Shown: positions 43,505-57,343, numbered from the stretch's first letter. The stretch: DNA of 64,000 nt from Austropuccinia psidii (GCA_023105745.1 JALGQZ010000011.1:31804612-31868611), one strand, 5' to 3'. Made by a program: numbers and translations. Notes: generated from the letters alone by a model not told the origin.

Positions 43505-46500
43505 TACCCTCCCTCCAAAAATGGCTCATCATTGATGAGACTTCTCATTCCTCCTAGAGGCCCTGAATCTTTTTAGATGAAGGTTCCCATCTGGTATGGC
43601 CTCTTCTGCCAACCATTTGTCTTTTTCTGCTGTCTGGTCTTTACCATTCAGCCTAATCTTCCTGGCCTTGATGATTTTCTTCACAGGACCAGGGGAGTCT
43701 TCCACTTCCACTATTTCTGGTGAACTGGGATTTTTCTTCCTGGAGGGAAACTTATCCTCCTCTGTTTGGAAGTATGGCTTAACCAAACTCACTGGGAATA
43801 TTGGGTGGTTTCTAGAAAATTCCTTGGTGAGTTTGACCTCCACTGCATTCTCCCTATCAGTTTAATAATAGTGAAGGTCCCTAAAAATGAGTCCCTCATC
43901 TTTCTTGGTCCCCCAAGGCTGTTGAAATTGAGTTTGGACACTAACATCTGGTCCCCTTCTTTGAATTCAGGTTCCATATGGGATTTGTCCCACCTCTGTT
44001 TGTTGTATTCTTTTGCCTTGGCTATGCATCTAGAAGCTGTATCACAAGCTCTGTTCCACATATCATGGAAGTCTTTGGCTTTTGGGTGGATAGTCAGAAG
44101 ATTTTTCTTCAGATGATCCACAGGCCATAGGGGGTTCCACCCTTTGTCTACCAGGGAGGGTGATTTCCCTGTGGTAGAGTTCTGGCTTGTGGTGTAAGCC
44201 AGCTGGACTGCTGGTAGAAGGGTAACCCAGTGATGGTCCTTGTATTCCATGCCATATGCACAGAATCTCCTGACAATATCTTCCATATTTGGGATCATCC
44301 TTTCTGCTAAACCATCTGTCTGTGGATGGTAAGCTGTAGAGAATGCAAGTTTTGTACACAGAATGTCATAGATATTGGTCCAAAATTCTGATGTCAATTT
44401 TGGGTCCCTGTCATCAATGATGATTTTTGGGACTCAACATGTGGATATTATTTGATTCCAAAATAACAAAGCTGTATCCACTTCTGTGTCCTCCTTGTGA
44501 CATGGTAGGCACCTCAGACCTTTACTGAGCCTATCAGTTATGATCAGGAAAGCATTGAAGATTTCTCTGCCTCCTGGGACAAGTCCTGTGACCTAGTCCA
44601 TGTTGATGGTTTCCCATGGGTGTTTGGGCTCTTCTATGTGTTGAATGATCCATACTTCTTCCCATGTTTTCTGTTTTCCTTCTGGAATCTTTCACAAGTG
44701 TTGATAAATTCACTCAACTCTTTTTCCCATTTGGGCCACCAAGCTGTGTGTGAGCCTTGGAGGTATTTTCATATACCCAAAAGACCACAAATAACAAAAT
44801 AAGATACAAATATAAATGAAATTAATTTATTTATATTATCAAAATAAAAATTATAATATAAATACAAATTTATATACAAAAATAAAAAGACAATTCTAAT
44901 TTAAAATGAAACTTACATAAGATTTTAAAATTATGAAAATGCATTTTTACTTGAAAAAATTAATTAAATTGAAATACTTTTGGCAATGGTTACATTGAAT
45001 ATATTATAACTTTTTATCAAATAAATAAAATTAAGAAAATTACTTCACCATTGGATTCCTCATAAACAATAAGGTAGTGTCACCTCTGGGTAAAATTTCT
45101 GTAACTCAACTCTAAATAAGCTTAAATCAAGTTTTTAGTATTTTCTGTACAAAAGTTGAAAATCCTCAAAACCTTAGTTTAATTCACACCACATGTGGTG
45201 TAAACCATCAATTTTTGTGTTAAAATTGAGGTGTTGTGTGTAATCTAGAAGTTATGAGGAATTTAAGTATTTTCAATTGAAATATCAAAATGTGTGAATG
45301 TATTACATGAGTGCACTTTAATGTAAATATGAGGTATCAGTTATTACAGTTGTGTACTGTAAAATCTCAATTGAATTATATGTGTAAATTAGAAGTGTAT
45401 TATATGATGAGAAATTAGAGGAAAAATAAATTGGAAAGATTAGTTCTGGGGGAGCCAGACCCCCAAAGTCCTTCCTGACAGGCATGGGATCTCAAAATCC
45501 ACACAAAAGTTCATCACTTTTTGCCTGGAATTGAGCTACAGTGTCTGCAACTCAATTGATGATGAGGTTTTGATACCAACCAGGGTGGTTTTAACTGTTG
45601 CCAAGAGGGTAAAACTACCCTTAAGTTAAAACAATGTTAGTAAAAACAGTCTTAACTGGTTTCTACGTCTCTTACACACATTCTGACGTGTTTTGAAGGC
45701 TCTAAACTAGGTATTACTATATTAATGGTTGATTTAAGGGTCTATAATGGCTAAAACCAGCCCTTTTTGGCCTAAACCAGGGTTCAATGATGCCATAATT
45801 GGCTTTTCTGTTGTCAGAGTGTTTTTCACGACTGACAAGAGTAAGCTGTACTTTTGGAGCAAGAAAATTGATGGCTATAAAAGAATTTCTTCTTTGCCTC
45901 ACTTTTCTCTTCATGTTAGAATCTTTTCCTTTTATAATTAGTTTAAACACTGTTAAACCAATCAATAAAAGATTCCAACCACCCTTTTTATATCATTTCA
46001 AACCTTCTAATCACTTGAAAAAATCATTATAATCATTTTTTGTAACTCTTATAATCATTTTTATCCCTTGAACCACCCCATAAGTGAGTTAAAGCATCTT
46101 TCATCACTGTTAACTTTCTCACTTGGTTTACAAATTCACTCTGGTCACTTTTGGGCATGCTTTCTCTTTAAATACCTTTTTAAAGACTTTGTTCTTCAAT
46201 TAATTTCTTACAGTTCTTTGCTCAATTCATTCCAATTGAAATTGCTCTTGAAGAAATTTCTTTTGTAGCCATAAATATCTCTTGTAGAGTATTTTTGGAT
46301 AACTTTTTATTGTTGGTCAAACAATAAATCTTTATAATATCATTTTTTATACTTATAAAGTTAAAAACAATAAAATTGGCTTGTTTTCTCTTAAATATAC
46401 TATTTCATAATTTTTTTCAATTATTTTTTTTACCTTATACAAATTTTTGAGGACAGGAAAAGTACTTGATTTTTTATCAAAGTTTCATATCCACACCGTA

Positions 46501-49500
46501 AGCTGTGCTTTCTAACCTCTCCTTGGCCCTGTCTTCACTCATTTCTCCCATATAGGGGCAGTCATGACATCCCTGCAAGTTCAGGTATATATGGTCTCTT
46601 TTTATCACTTTCAGCGCACTTGTGTGATTTTCTCTATGATAGAGCAGGCCATCTATGAGTAAAAGCCTTTTACCCTTATAATCCCTCAACCAGGGTCCCT
46701 CTAACTGTGCTCCTGTACTTCTGTTGAAGGAGTTGCAACAGTATGCCACACTGTTTATGTTTGGCATAGGTCTTCATTACTGCACTGAAGAACTCATTAT
46801 GTAGTTCTGAGGAACTCATTTTAAATATGAAAGTTTCTGTCCCTTGTGACTCAGTGTCTTCACTTTCTGGGGTACCACTTCCTGGTGCCCATTCAGAAAG
46901 TCTGAAGTGCTTCCTCCTATCTGTTTCCATGAAGTGGATAGTAATCTTGGCTTCTAATTCAGGGTCATAAGCTGGGTTGTGTTTGACATTATCTAGTGGC
47001 CATCTGCTGAGGCCATCTGCATTGTTGTGGCTTTTTCCCTCCTTTTATATGATGGTCATATATCCTCTATACTATTGGATGCCTATTTGCCACCTCAAAA
47101 TGTGTCTATTTGTATTCTTCATGTTCACTAAAGACTTCAAGGCTGTGCAGTCTGTGTAGACTTCTAAGACTGCACCCTCCAAATAATAGTGGATTTTCTC
47201 TAGAGCCCAGACTAATAATAGGAATTAAGTCTGGTTAGCCCCATACCTGGCTTCTGAATATTTCAGTTGCCTTGAGATGTAGCATATTTTTCCTTCTCTT
47301 GGTTCACCATCTACAATTTGTCTCTGGTGAAGGGCTGCCCTTAAGCCTTGGCTATGGGCTGCATCTATATATAGCTTAAATGGTAGTTCAAAGTCAGGTA
47401 AGATGAGCACAGGTGCATTAGTGAGCTCATGTTTTATCCTCTCATAAGCATCCCTTCTTTCTTTGGTAATTTCAAAAACTACATCTTTTGAGCATAACTT
47501 GTATAGAATACTAGTTATGTGGGAAAATATTTTGATGTGGTTTCTGTAGTAGCTAGCAAACCCAAGGAAAGATTGTATCTCTTTGATGTTCTTTGGTACT
47601 GGTTTTTGAAGTACTGCTGCTACTTTATGCTGGTCTATGGCCAGACTAAGACCTGAGACTTTATCTCCTAGTGCCAGTAATTCTTGTTGGTAAAAATTGC
47701 ACTTCTTAAGTGAATTTTCGGATTTATGGGTGTGCATTTTCTTAGTACTCTGTCTATGTACTGCACATGGTCTTCCCATTTCTCTGAGTATATAATTATG
47801 TCATCAATATATACTAGCATCCAGCCTTCCAATATTTCTTCTTAAAATATTGTGTCTATCATCCTTTGGAAGTGGGTTGGTGCATTTTTGATGCCAAATG
47901 GCATCCTGGTGTACTCATGTATACCCATATGGAATATGATTCTTAGTAGCTTCATGGAGTTTGGTTTAACTTAATGATGGTTAAAACCTTTCATACAATC
48001 CATTTTGGTTATATATTTGGCTTTTGCCAGCTTGTCTAGGGCATGAGGTATCCTTGGTATAGGGTACTTGTCAGCTTTTGTGTAGTTATTCAGAGCTCTG
48101 AAATCCCCACACAACCTAGATTTGCCATCATTCCAGGTGATAAGGACAGGAGTGGTGATCTCCACTATTTCATTGTGTCCTATTTTCCTGATTACATCCA
48201 TGTCTAGGAGTTCAGGGATGTGTTTCTCAATTTTATTCCTAGTTTCCAGACTTTCTGGGTATGGAGGTCTTCTCATCATGGTTGGATACGGTCTTTCCAC
48301 ATCTAGATATAGTTCTATATCATGGCCTCTGATTTTTTGTAAGGGTTCTTCACCAATGGAAAATACTGGTCTATCTTTCCTCAGCATTTTCAGCAAACTT
48401 AGTTTCTGTTTACTGGTGAGGGTAGTGCTGAATTGCCCCTCTCTGAATTCATTAAGTAGTTCTTCCAGAGGGTCATGGGTAGATATGTGGTATATATCAA
48501 GTGAAAATTTCCTTTCCTTGTTTGTACAAATGGTAATATGCCTGTTTTTACTATTGTAAAGATAAATTCCATACATCCTCTGGTAGTCTGTCCCCAGTAA
48601 AAACCCTTGGATGTGGGCATCTTTAAGCACAACAAACTCTGGGTTGAGTCTCATATTACCTTTCCTATGGGGTATAATTATCACTTTGGTAATTGTCCCA
48701 ATGGCCTTTATCTTCCCTGATACATGTTTGAAGTTCTTTGCCTTGGTTGGAAAGGGTTGTTTTCCCAATTCGCGAAGTGATGATCCAGATAATTTCTGTC
48801 CACTATTGAGCAGTGTGCACCACTGTCAATGATCAATGGGTTTTGACCATGGTCAATACAAACAGTCATCTTTGTGGCTGTCCCATTTATATATTCCATT
48901 TCTTTTGTTGGTGTGACCAGGAATGTATGTGCATCTTTTGTTTCTTTACACAAGTTTCTATTTGCAGTATCTTTTAACATGCCTACCTCTAGCTTTATGT
49001 CCTGAATTTCTATTTGTGTTTCCTCTTGGTACTCCACTACAAATTCTTCTCTTGGGTCTTGGTAATCATCAGATTGTTCTCTGATGGCATCACCCATAGA
49101 GTCTGATTCAGAATCCTCTGTTGGGGATTCCTCCTCTGGAACTTGCTCAATTTCATATACTTTCTTCTTTGCATTTGGACAGTTATTGGCATAGAGGTCC
49201 ATTGAACCACAATTATGAAAATTATGTTTCTTCTTGGTCAGTTCTGCCATTTTCTTTGGGTTTGTCTTTGAAGTCCACCCTTACAGTTTGTTTTTCTTGG
49301 AAAATACTGCTTCTAAATTGGGAATATTTCCCTATATTTGTTCTTTTCCTTACATGTTGTAAGGTCTTTGCAATGTCATCTAGAGTGAAACTTTGGTTGC
49401 ATCTTCATTTTACTGCATGCTTTAGTTCCCCTGGCATTTGTGTCAGGAGTTTGTGGTTCCTCATCTGAATATTCATCTGAGGATCAATGGCTTTAAGTCT

Positions 49501-51061
49501 TTTGGACTGTCTAAGACACCACTCATATGGATATTTTTCCACATAGTACTTGTCATTTTCAAATGACATTGTATTTTTCATATCCAAATACCATTGCTGT
49601 ACCTTTGAATAATCTGACTCTTCCACCATGGACAGTTTCTTCTCCCATGGATTTCCTTCATCTCTGTGTACCATATACTAGCATGACCTTTGAATTCTGT
49701 ATTAAGTCTAGCATTAATCCAGTAGTCTTTTACGCTTTTGAAATCAATGAAGAGTCCATTAATATAATTAATGAGCTCCATGTGATCATATTCTCCTGTG
49801 CCAGTGAATTTGGGCCATCTTTAGGCCTCTGGAAGCTTTTTCAAGGCTTTCTTCTCAGAATAAGACATATTATCTCCATCTTGGTATTGAGATGGAGATC
49901 TTTCCTTATTCCCCAATAGGGCACCTGGTTTGATGTCTTCTTGGTGGTAAGGATCATCCAAAGCATGGCCTTGTGGTTGGGGGTCCATGTTTTGGTAGAC
50001 ATTAAACAATGTTTTTATGTCCTGATCCAGACAGTCCCTGTCCCTTTTGCAGTTGTTTTTCTATTCAAAGACTTGATTCAGTATTTTGTTGGTTTCTTCA
50101 GAGGCTTGGCTCAATTGAGCACAGCTCTCTTGGATGGCTTTAATTTTAGCCTCTTGTAAGATTGCATTTCTTTGCAATCTTTCATTCATTCTCTTGAAAT
50201 CATCAAGTTGTTCTTGATTTTTCACTGCTAATGGGACATTTGTAACCACATTTTATCACTGTTTAGGATACTCTCAGGTGTAATAACATTAGGTTCTATC
50301 TGAGTGGGATTAATATTTCTATTAGTGGGGCTACTGATTCTAGAAGTATTTACAACTATTTCTGAGTGTTATGTACTTTTTTTACCAAGTCCAACAGCTT
50401 CTGGATCATTGGTTCTGAATCTCTCTTCCTTTGGTTGAAAGAGGTCTTGTTTTTGCCCTTGTATCCTTGTCTTCTCCTGGAAACTACCTGGAATTGTAAA
50501 GAATGGTGACTCTTGGCCACTTATCTGTTTGTGCCTGAATGGTGTGAGGCCACTGGAGAGGTGGTTTGGTCTACTCCGTATGAGCCTGAATGAATCACAG
50601 TAGGCCCTGTCTGGTTCAGCTGTTCTTCTATAGCTTGGATAGTGGCATGATTCTCCCTTATCCTGGTTGCCCTCTCCTCCAGGAGTCTGAACTGACTGGT
50701 GGGTTTCCAACCTTTGGTTATTTCCATAAGTTCTTTGAGACATATCTTCTTGCAACTTGCTCCAATCTCTTCCCAGTGGGATGCTAGGTTGAACCTCTTG
50801 TTGTCCATGCTCCATTGTAAAAGATCTTTGATGAGTTGGTGGAGCTGAAGAACTTGATCCATATCCTTCCAGTACTCTGGTTTGAGGTTTTGTTTGAATT
50901 GGAAAGTGAATGGCAGAGTGGGTATGATTTCCCTCAATTTCTTGCCATCCACCACTGTGTTCAAGGTTTCCTTCTCCAGGTCTTCTGGTTCTGGACAAGC
51001 CTTCCCTGTACTCTGGCTGGTTCCTTGGGATTCAAAGGTTTCTGAGGCTTACAGGTGACAT
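43505..51061 (-). pseudogene. gag-pol: Decayed gag-pol of element B
   Basis: Collinear with the 1951-residue A protein but broken into many frames. Pieces include the chromodomain end (43529-43843), integrase C-terminal part (43789-44397), protease to RT start (47971-48768), RT/RNase H (47225-47779), zinc knuckle region (48708-49250), capsid region (49405-49781) and gag start (50369-50998). The Gag ATG at 51061-51059 is soon followed by TGA. RT still reads YIDDII (about 47795-47815) and RNase H still NADGLSR (near 47006), the ancestral states missing in A. The zinc knuckle has Phe/Tyr-type changes. Solo LTR C1 interrupts the integrase finger. Confidence 0.88.
44749..46502 (+). mobile_element. 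Solo LTR C1 inserted in the integrase region of B
   Basis: Starts TGTGAGCCTTGGAGGTATTT. Its end (gaggacag...gtact...tttcatat..) aligns with the ends of the D1 and E LTRs, with the last two bases AG instead of CA. The 5-bp duplication CTGTG is at 44744-44748 and 46503-46507. There is one LTR, no PBS, no polypurine tract and no coding sequence, so the interior was lost by LTR-LTR recombination. It splits the sequence for the integrase zinc finger (STA-WWP). Confidence 0.8.
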
Positions 51062-51410
51062 ATCAGTGTTTTCAGGCAGTCAACAACTTAATTTTCTTAG
51101 GTTATTTACCTTTTACTGTGCCTTGTATATATGTATTTTCTACTGCTTTGGGAAATTTTCCTTTAGAGGTTACAACTTGGTTAGTTATTGTCATCTTCCC
51201 TGTACAACTGATTAAGGCTGGCTTACCTTGTATTGATGAAGAGTGTTGTGGGTTTCTACTCCTCTGGGTGGAAATTGGTGTCCACATTTTTGCTGTTATG
51301 AGGCCTTCACTGTTCCTCTTTCCTCTTCCCTTGCTTCCCTCTGCCTCTGAGGGTGTCACTGGTGTGTTGGCCTGTGACTGGGTTTCAAGTGGTATGAAGC
51401 TTCATTCCAC
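50521..51410 (-). pseudogene. ORF1 of element B, spliced plan still visible
   Basis: The acceptor GATTCAG|TG (51410 region) is followed by GAA TGA, a stop. The upstream frame then runs to donor AAAG|GTAAAT at 51109. The 68-nt intron (51109-51042) ends in CCTCAG, and the alternate gag frame is open from there to 50521, about 170 codons. Residues match ORF1 of A ([26 protein letters not shown]) and CAA stands where A has TAA. The first donor (near 51985) has become CAT|GTAAAA. ORF1 has thus stayed open across gag while the main frame already had a stop just after its ATG. Confidence 0.6.
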
Positions 51411-51885
51411 TGAATCGAACAAAAAGGGGGCTTATGCCAGTTAAGACTTCTTAAAATGCTGTTTGCACATCTAAGAATGGCCTCTGGGAAATATATTTCT
51501 ATATTTTACCCTTGTATTATGATGGTGTGATTGAAATTATCAATTACACTTCAAAAATACATCTTGTGGATTTCTGGTGCACTTTTTGGGTACCAGTATC
51601 CCACAGATTAACTTGTAGCTTACAAGTTTGATCTCAGAAGACGTTATTTAATGGGCAATTGAAGCTATCAATATGCCCAATCATGCCTCTAATACTGTTG
51701 GTTTACAGTAAGAGAGGTGTTCTTTTTAATGAAAAAAGAAAAATATTCATGGCTTTGGGTGTTTTAATATGCAAAACATGGCAAAAATATGTATTGTGGT
51801 GATTATATTATAATCAACCACATGAAAAGTAAAAAAAACAGTGGTATATGATTGTATACCACTCAAAAAAATGATAATAATAAAT

Positions 51886-51910
51886 TATTGTATTATTATT
51901 ATTATTATTA
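51886..51910. repeat. TAT microsatellite
   Basis: About eight TAT/ATT triplets in the leader of element B. Element A has an AT-rich tract in the corresponding place. Confidence 0.8.
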
Positions 51911-52011
51911 ATTTTGATGCCTACAAATGGAAGCAATAATGTCCGAAAGATAAGAATATAAGAGAAAAACCCACTTTTACATGAGATAGGGACCAAAAAG
52001 TCAAAAAAACA

Positions 52012-52029
52012 CAGCCCAGGCCCCAAAAA
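52012..52029 (-). other. Primer-binding site of element B, decayed
   Basis: The minus strand reads TTTTTGGGGCCTGGGCTG directly after the 5' LTR, the A/D1 site with one G lost and one change. Confidence 0.6.
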
Positions 52030-53445
52030 TGTCTGGTTGAGTGTATGATAAAGTGTTAATAACAGTATATAAAACCTTAACTATGACTGCAACACGGATG
52101 AAAGGTATTAAAGAAGGTTTGGGTTAAAGTATCAAGGGCTTTCCTAATAAAATTAGTGGTGGTGGGTGCTACTGAAACCCCTGGAGGAAGTTTTACCTGT
52201 TGAGCTACAATGATAAAGACTACAATACTGAATTTTAAAGTATACCTGACTTTTTTCCAAGAGTATAACTGTTTTGGACAGTTGTACTACATAAGACTTT
52301 TAAGAACAGGATGAGGAAGCCTTTTCTGGTGGAGAAAAGGCCTCCTTTTATTCTAAAATGGGGTGGAATGGCCCTCTAGACCATCTACAAAGAATAAGTG
52401 AAGAGGTTTTCACTTCAGGGTAGTGGCTTGTGGTTTTTAAAATTCCTGTATTCCCTGTATTGGGCTCAGATGTGGTTTTGAAACCACATCTGGGCAGTTT
52501 TCACCAATACCAGGTGAAAGGTTTCATCGGGGGACCACACAGCCCTCTTCTGATGTGTATGAAACATAGAATGCTGTACAGAATCTGTATGATACCCCTG
52601 CATTGAATGAACTATGAGGTATTGAATTATAAACATGCTTCTTTCTCTATTTTGCACCTCATAATCATGGTTGTGGTATATTATCCCACAGTAAAGGTGT
52701 ATTAGACCAATTGTGGGATTTTAACCTCAAACCTGCTATAACGTTGTCAGTTTTTGAGATAGTGATCTCAAGGTTGGTTCATTTTTTAGCCCTGAATAAT
52801 ATATACACAATGGTAGCTCATTTATTATGAGTAACATCAAATATGGAAAAGTTATGCCATGTACATATTTTGTTATTCATACTTATGATTTTCTCAATAT
52901 CTGTATGGAGCTTATTTGCTCCATAACCTATTTTCTATATGATATATATAGAAATGAAATTCACCACCAGATAGCCCTGATTGCGCTCTTTCCAAAAAGA
53001 CCCCACTTTACATATCTCACACTAAAACTGTAGAGGTTAGATGAGAGGTGAATATTTTATTCACCCTTCTTTGACCTTCTTTTGGCCATAGCTCCTGTAA
53101 TTTCCTTTCTAGCCCAGTTTGGCTAGTACCATTGGATATCCCTGACTTAGAGCTTAAATTTGAATACCCATTTGATGGGGTTAATTCTCTTCCTCCAAAT
53201 TTCAGATGAGAGGTTAAAAATAAGGTTTATTCTCAGCAACAAGTTTAATCAGGAATAACTTTGTTATTCCTTGTCCTATTATGGTGGGACTTGTTTATTT
53301 GGAAAGTGGTGGTTTTCCTCTTTCTTTTGATACCTTATGAGCTGATTTGGCTCAGCTCCATGTTTTGGTGTTATCTCGGCTTTACCATTGGTCTATTGTA
53401 TTTGGCTTTCATGCTTGTGCTCTGGATTTGAGTCACAGGCTGACA
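52030..53445 (-). repeat. 5' LTR of element B
   Basis: TGTCTGGTTGAG...CAGGCTGACA, 1416 bp. The hairpin is at 52453-52515 with perfect inner arms. Confidence 0.88.
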
Positions 53446-53985
53446 TCCAGATTGAAAGAAAATATACCCACCACTGCTTCTGCTCACCTCTATGAATCAT
53501 TGGGACCATGAAAGATCAGGTACTACTGTGACAATAGAAAACACAATCCAAATTGCACCTACCACTCAAAGGAGGGACGTTTTGCTGAAAATCTGAATCT
53601 TTGACGACCACGACAAGAAAACAAAAGAAAAAATGGACGTTGTCAAAGCCCAGAAGCTCATTTTGCATCCGTAGCCAGGCCTTCATTGGAGGAACTAAAT
53701 TTTCCTTGTCTGGTCAATTTCTCATCATCAATTGTGGTGCAATTCACCACATGTTCAATTTGAAAAAGATTTTCTTCTCCCTTAAGGAAACTCCCTATAT
53801 CCAGGTATCATCAGGAGACTTATCAAGTTCTCTCTGCACAGAAGCAGTTGGTACTGTCAGTATCTTATGTGATGGTAAAATTCTCACCTTGAAAAACTGC
53901 TTGTACCTCTCAAAATCAAATGGCAACCTAATCAGCCTTCTGGAGCTATTTAAAGAAAGTTTGTCTATCAAAAACACTGAAAACT
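53446..53985 (+). pseudogene. Ty1/copia fragment (Gag knuckle, protease, pre-integrase)
   Basis: The plus strand shows a knuckle-like YCDNRKHNPNCTYHSKEG near 53540, then the protease site as LIINCGAIHHMF. The copia consensus has Asp-Ser-Gly, so the catalytic Asp is Asn here. A pre-integrase stretch follows (TLKNCLYLSK, GNLISL). It ends where LTR C2 begins. It matches the protease region of the left copia remnant in layout only. It abuts the B 5' LTR without a duplication. Confidence 0.75.
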
Positions 53986-55057
53986 TGTAATGTTTGTATA
54001 TGAAGCTTTGATTAAAAATCAAGTACTCTTCCTGTCCTCACAATTTATTTAAGGTAAAAATTGATTAAAAATAGTATGAAATAATATTTTTAAGGAAAAA
54101 CACACCAATTGTATTGTTTTTAACTTTATTAGTAAAGAAAAATAATATTATAAAGATTTATTTCTTTAACAACAATGAAAATTTATCCAAAAATACTTTA
54201 CAAGAGATATTTAGAGCTACAAAACCAATTTCTTCAAGAGAAATTTCAATTGAAATTAATTGAGCAAAGAGCTAAAATCAATCGATATTAGAACAGAGCT
54301 TTTGAAAAGATTCTTAAAGATAAAATACACCCAAAAGTGATGAGCGTGAATTTGGAAACAAAGTGACAAAGTTGACAGCGATGAAAGATGCTTTAATTCA
54401 TTTATGGGGTGGTTCAAGGGGTAAAAATAATTATAAGAGTTACAAAAAATGATTATAATGAGCTTTCAAGTGGTTAAGAGGTCTAAAATAATTTAAGAAG
54501 GGTGGTTGGAATCTTTTATTGATTGGTTTAACAGTGTTTAAACTAGCTATAAAAGGAAAATATTCCAACATGAAGAGAAAAGTGGGGCAAAGAAGACATT
54601 CTTTTATAGCCACCAATTCTCTTACTCCAGAAGTGAAATCTGCTCTTTTAAGTCGTGGAATGCCCTCTGACAACAGAAAAGGTAATTATGTCATCATTGA
54701 ACCCTGGTTTAGACCAAAAAGGGGCTGGTTTTAGCCATTTTTTGCTATTTTCAGCCATTTTGGACCCTCAAATCAGCCATTGATATAGTAATACCTGGTT
54801 TTAAGCCTTAAAAGAACTTCAGAATGTGTGTAAGAAACTTCAAAACCAGTGGAAACTGTTTTTACAATGTTTGTTTTGTCTTAAGGGTAGTTTTACCCTC
54901 TTGGAAAGAGTTAAAACTGCGCTGGTTGGTATTAAAACCTCATCATCAATTGGGACACAGACACTGTGACTCAATTATGGGCCAAAGGTGATGAACGTTT
55001 GCATGGATTTTGACATCTCTCACACCTTTCAGCAAGGAATTTGGGGGTCTGTCTCCC
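53986..55057 (-). repeat. LTR fragment C2 (C1 family), cut by D2
   Basis: In reverse it matches C1 from about 46502 back to about 45455, including the block near 45721-45945. It ends, in its own sense, in ATTACA. About 700 bp of its start are missing at the D2 boundary and may lie beyond D2, outside the window. AAACT at 53981-53985 would be its target duplicate. Confidence 0.78.
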
Positions 55058-56955
55058 TGTGAGCCTTGAGGTATATTTTACATACCCAAACAGGCCACAA
55101 TTATCTTAAAAATAAATTCTGAACTATGCATAAGCCATAAGTCATTCATATATTCAAAATTCATCATTTTTGATTTCAGAAAACATGAATAACTTTTTAT
55201 TGAGTAAGTAAATCCATGGATTTAAGGCCAGATTTGGATTCTACACAAAAATTCACCTAGGGTAGCTCCATAGAGTTAATAAGATCAAATTAACTCTTGG
55301 AGGTGGTAATATGGAAAATACTTCAATACCACATAATCAATACCACATAAAAGATCTGTGAAAATTTTTGTTTTTCTCTATTTCACATCAAAATAATGGG
55401 AACATGAGAAATCCCATGTTACATATACACTAAGAATAGTGTTATGCATGCTTTGGTCACTTGATATTATGGTGTTCTTGCATGCACTTTTGGTACACCC
55501 ATAGTGGATATCTCACTTGAAGCTTAAATTTCTATTTTGACGTGAAAAATAGGCAAGGGGGACAAAAGACATCAAAGAGAGCCAGGGTACCCAACTTCTG
55601 ACGCCTCTGAGGTGTGGAAAGCTCCAAAGCTTGGATACATGGCTGATCTTAGCCTAATTGGGAAAGTAAAACCTTTTGGGAACTTGGTTACCATGTAACA
55701 ACTTCAGTAAATCATAGGAAAATAGCAAATAACCTGCTATTTTGACATGGCCAGGAGGTAAAGAGCAACTTAGACTCCTATAACCATGTCAATTCTTAAT
55801 TACTTTCCATGGACAAACCCCAAAATAGTAATTAAAAGCCTTTTTGGACTAGTATCCATTGATTTACCTCATAGCAACCAGCCATAGACTGCTATTTGTA
55901 ATTCTACATAGAAATGAGGTAAAACTTCAAAAATTCAATAAAAATACAATTCTTAATTAATCTTTCTGAACCTTTAATCACCAATTGAGAACTGTATAGT
56001 TCATATAAAAGCCAAAAAAAATTATACTTTTATATTCAAAATTAAAAGCTTTACTTACAGTCCATTTTTGAGGATTCCACATGAAACACAGAATCTTTAA
56101 AAATTTACAGAAAATATATTCTGTGATGGAATTTCCAATAACATTGATACCTTTGGGAAATCAATGATTATTTTGGAATAAAAGAATATTTAAAGTTGTT
56201 ACTCCTTTTATTCTTAACCATAAATGGGCTGGTAGTCATGTAAAATCCTCAATTAAGTAATTATGATAATCTTACGTGACAACAAATGATGCAATCAATA
56301 ATCCAAAAGGATTTACTGTTTTTGCACTCACTGGCTTTTCAGGTTTCTCCATGGCATGCCTCTGTGAGTTGTCTTAGACTTAAAAGAGGCCTCCTCTTGC
56401 TGTTTTTTCCACATCATCATCATCACATTCTATTATACCTTTATTACCAACAAGTAAGTATTACTTAAATCTTTTCTTAAATTGTTTTAATTCTTTCTGA
56501 ATCAATCAGAAGGACGTGAAATCATAGAAATCAACTATATATTTTTGTAATCCTGTTATAAATCAATTTTGATCCATTAAATCCACAATTCTACGTCAAA
56601 TCTCTCTACTTTTATCTTTAATAAGTTCTTTGGAGTATTAGTGAGTGATTTATCTTTAAATTCTTACAGTTTTTCTCTAAAATTAGTTATCTTCAAGAAT
56701 TATCTTTATAATTACTCTTGTAAAAGATAATTATATATTAAAATGATTTTATTATTAAATTTTTCTTTCAATTGATTCTTGTAGGCAATTACTGCTTACT
56801 TTTATAATCACTAGTAGTGTATAACACGTAAAAGAAATAATTCTTTCATTACTTCATTTTGGTTATAATAATTTTATTATTATATTTCATAATAACTGTC
56901 ATTGTACTGTTGATTAATAGTAATATTATCAACAGGTTCATTGACACATCTTACA
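55058..56955 (+). repeat. 5' LTR of element D2
   Basis: TGTGAGCCTTGAGGTATA...CTTACA, 1898 bp. It keeps the ACAA|GTAAGT motif near 56451. Unlike D1 it has gained ATGs (for example AAAATG near 56740). Confidence 0.9.
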
Positions 56956-56957
56956 TT

Positions 56958-56973
56958 TGGGGGCCTGGCCGGG
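56958..56973 (+). other. Primer-binding site of D2
   Basis: TGGGGGCCTGGCCGGG, two changes from D1 at most, two bases after the LTR. Confidence 0.65.
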
Positions 56974-57343
56974 ATTTTAACCATAGACTTGACTTCAATA
57001 ATATATTTTTAAGCTCTAAAATATATTAATTTAATAATTTTTTTTCTTTCAATTTAAAGTTGAAATTATTTTTATTTTTGAAATTGTCTTAAAATCTTTT
57101 TCATTGAGCAATTTGGTTTAATTTTATACTGTTTTTACACGTGGCTTTTTCACATCCAAAAACTTATAAAATTATTCTTTGAGTTACTCTGAATTAATTT
57201 TCATTAAAAATCTTAAATTTTAATTTTTTATCTTTAAAAAGAATAATCTTTTAATATCAAAAATAAAAACTTATAAAAAAAAACTTTAAAAATATTTTAA
57301 AAGAAGTATAGAAAATATCTTTTCTCTTTTATAATTTTTCTAG

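Larger units (their letters stand above)
42086..53445 (-). mobile_element. Element B: decayed Ty3/gypsy element related to A, with a nested solo LTR
   Basis: LTRs of 1419 bp (42086-43504) and 1416 bp (52030-53445) share the ends and inner hairpin of the A LTR but differ from each other at many sites. The interior is A-like throughout and carries C1. Flanks differ (TTTAT left, TCCAG right) and belong to different elements, so no TSD is left. Confidence 0.88.

Noticed and set aside
45453..45485. PBS-like string CCAGACCCCCAAAG in C1 suggesting an LTR edge inside it
   Set aside because: The flanks on both sides align in one direction with the E and D1 LTRs, whose middle has GAGCCAGGGTACCCAAC at this place; it is mid-LTR.
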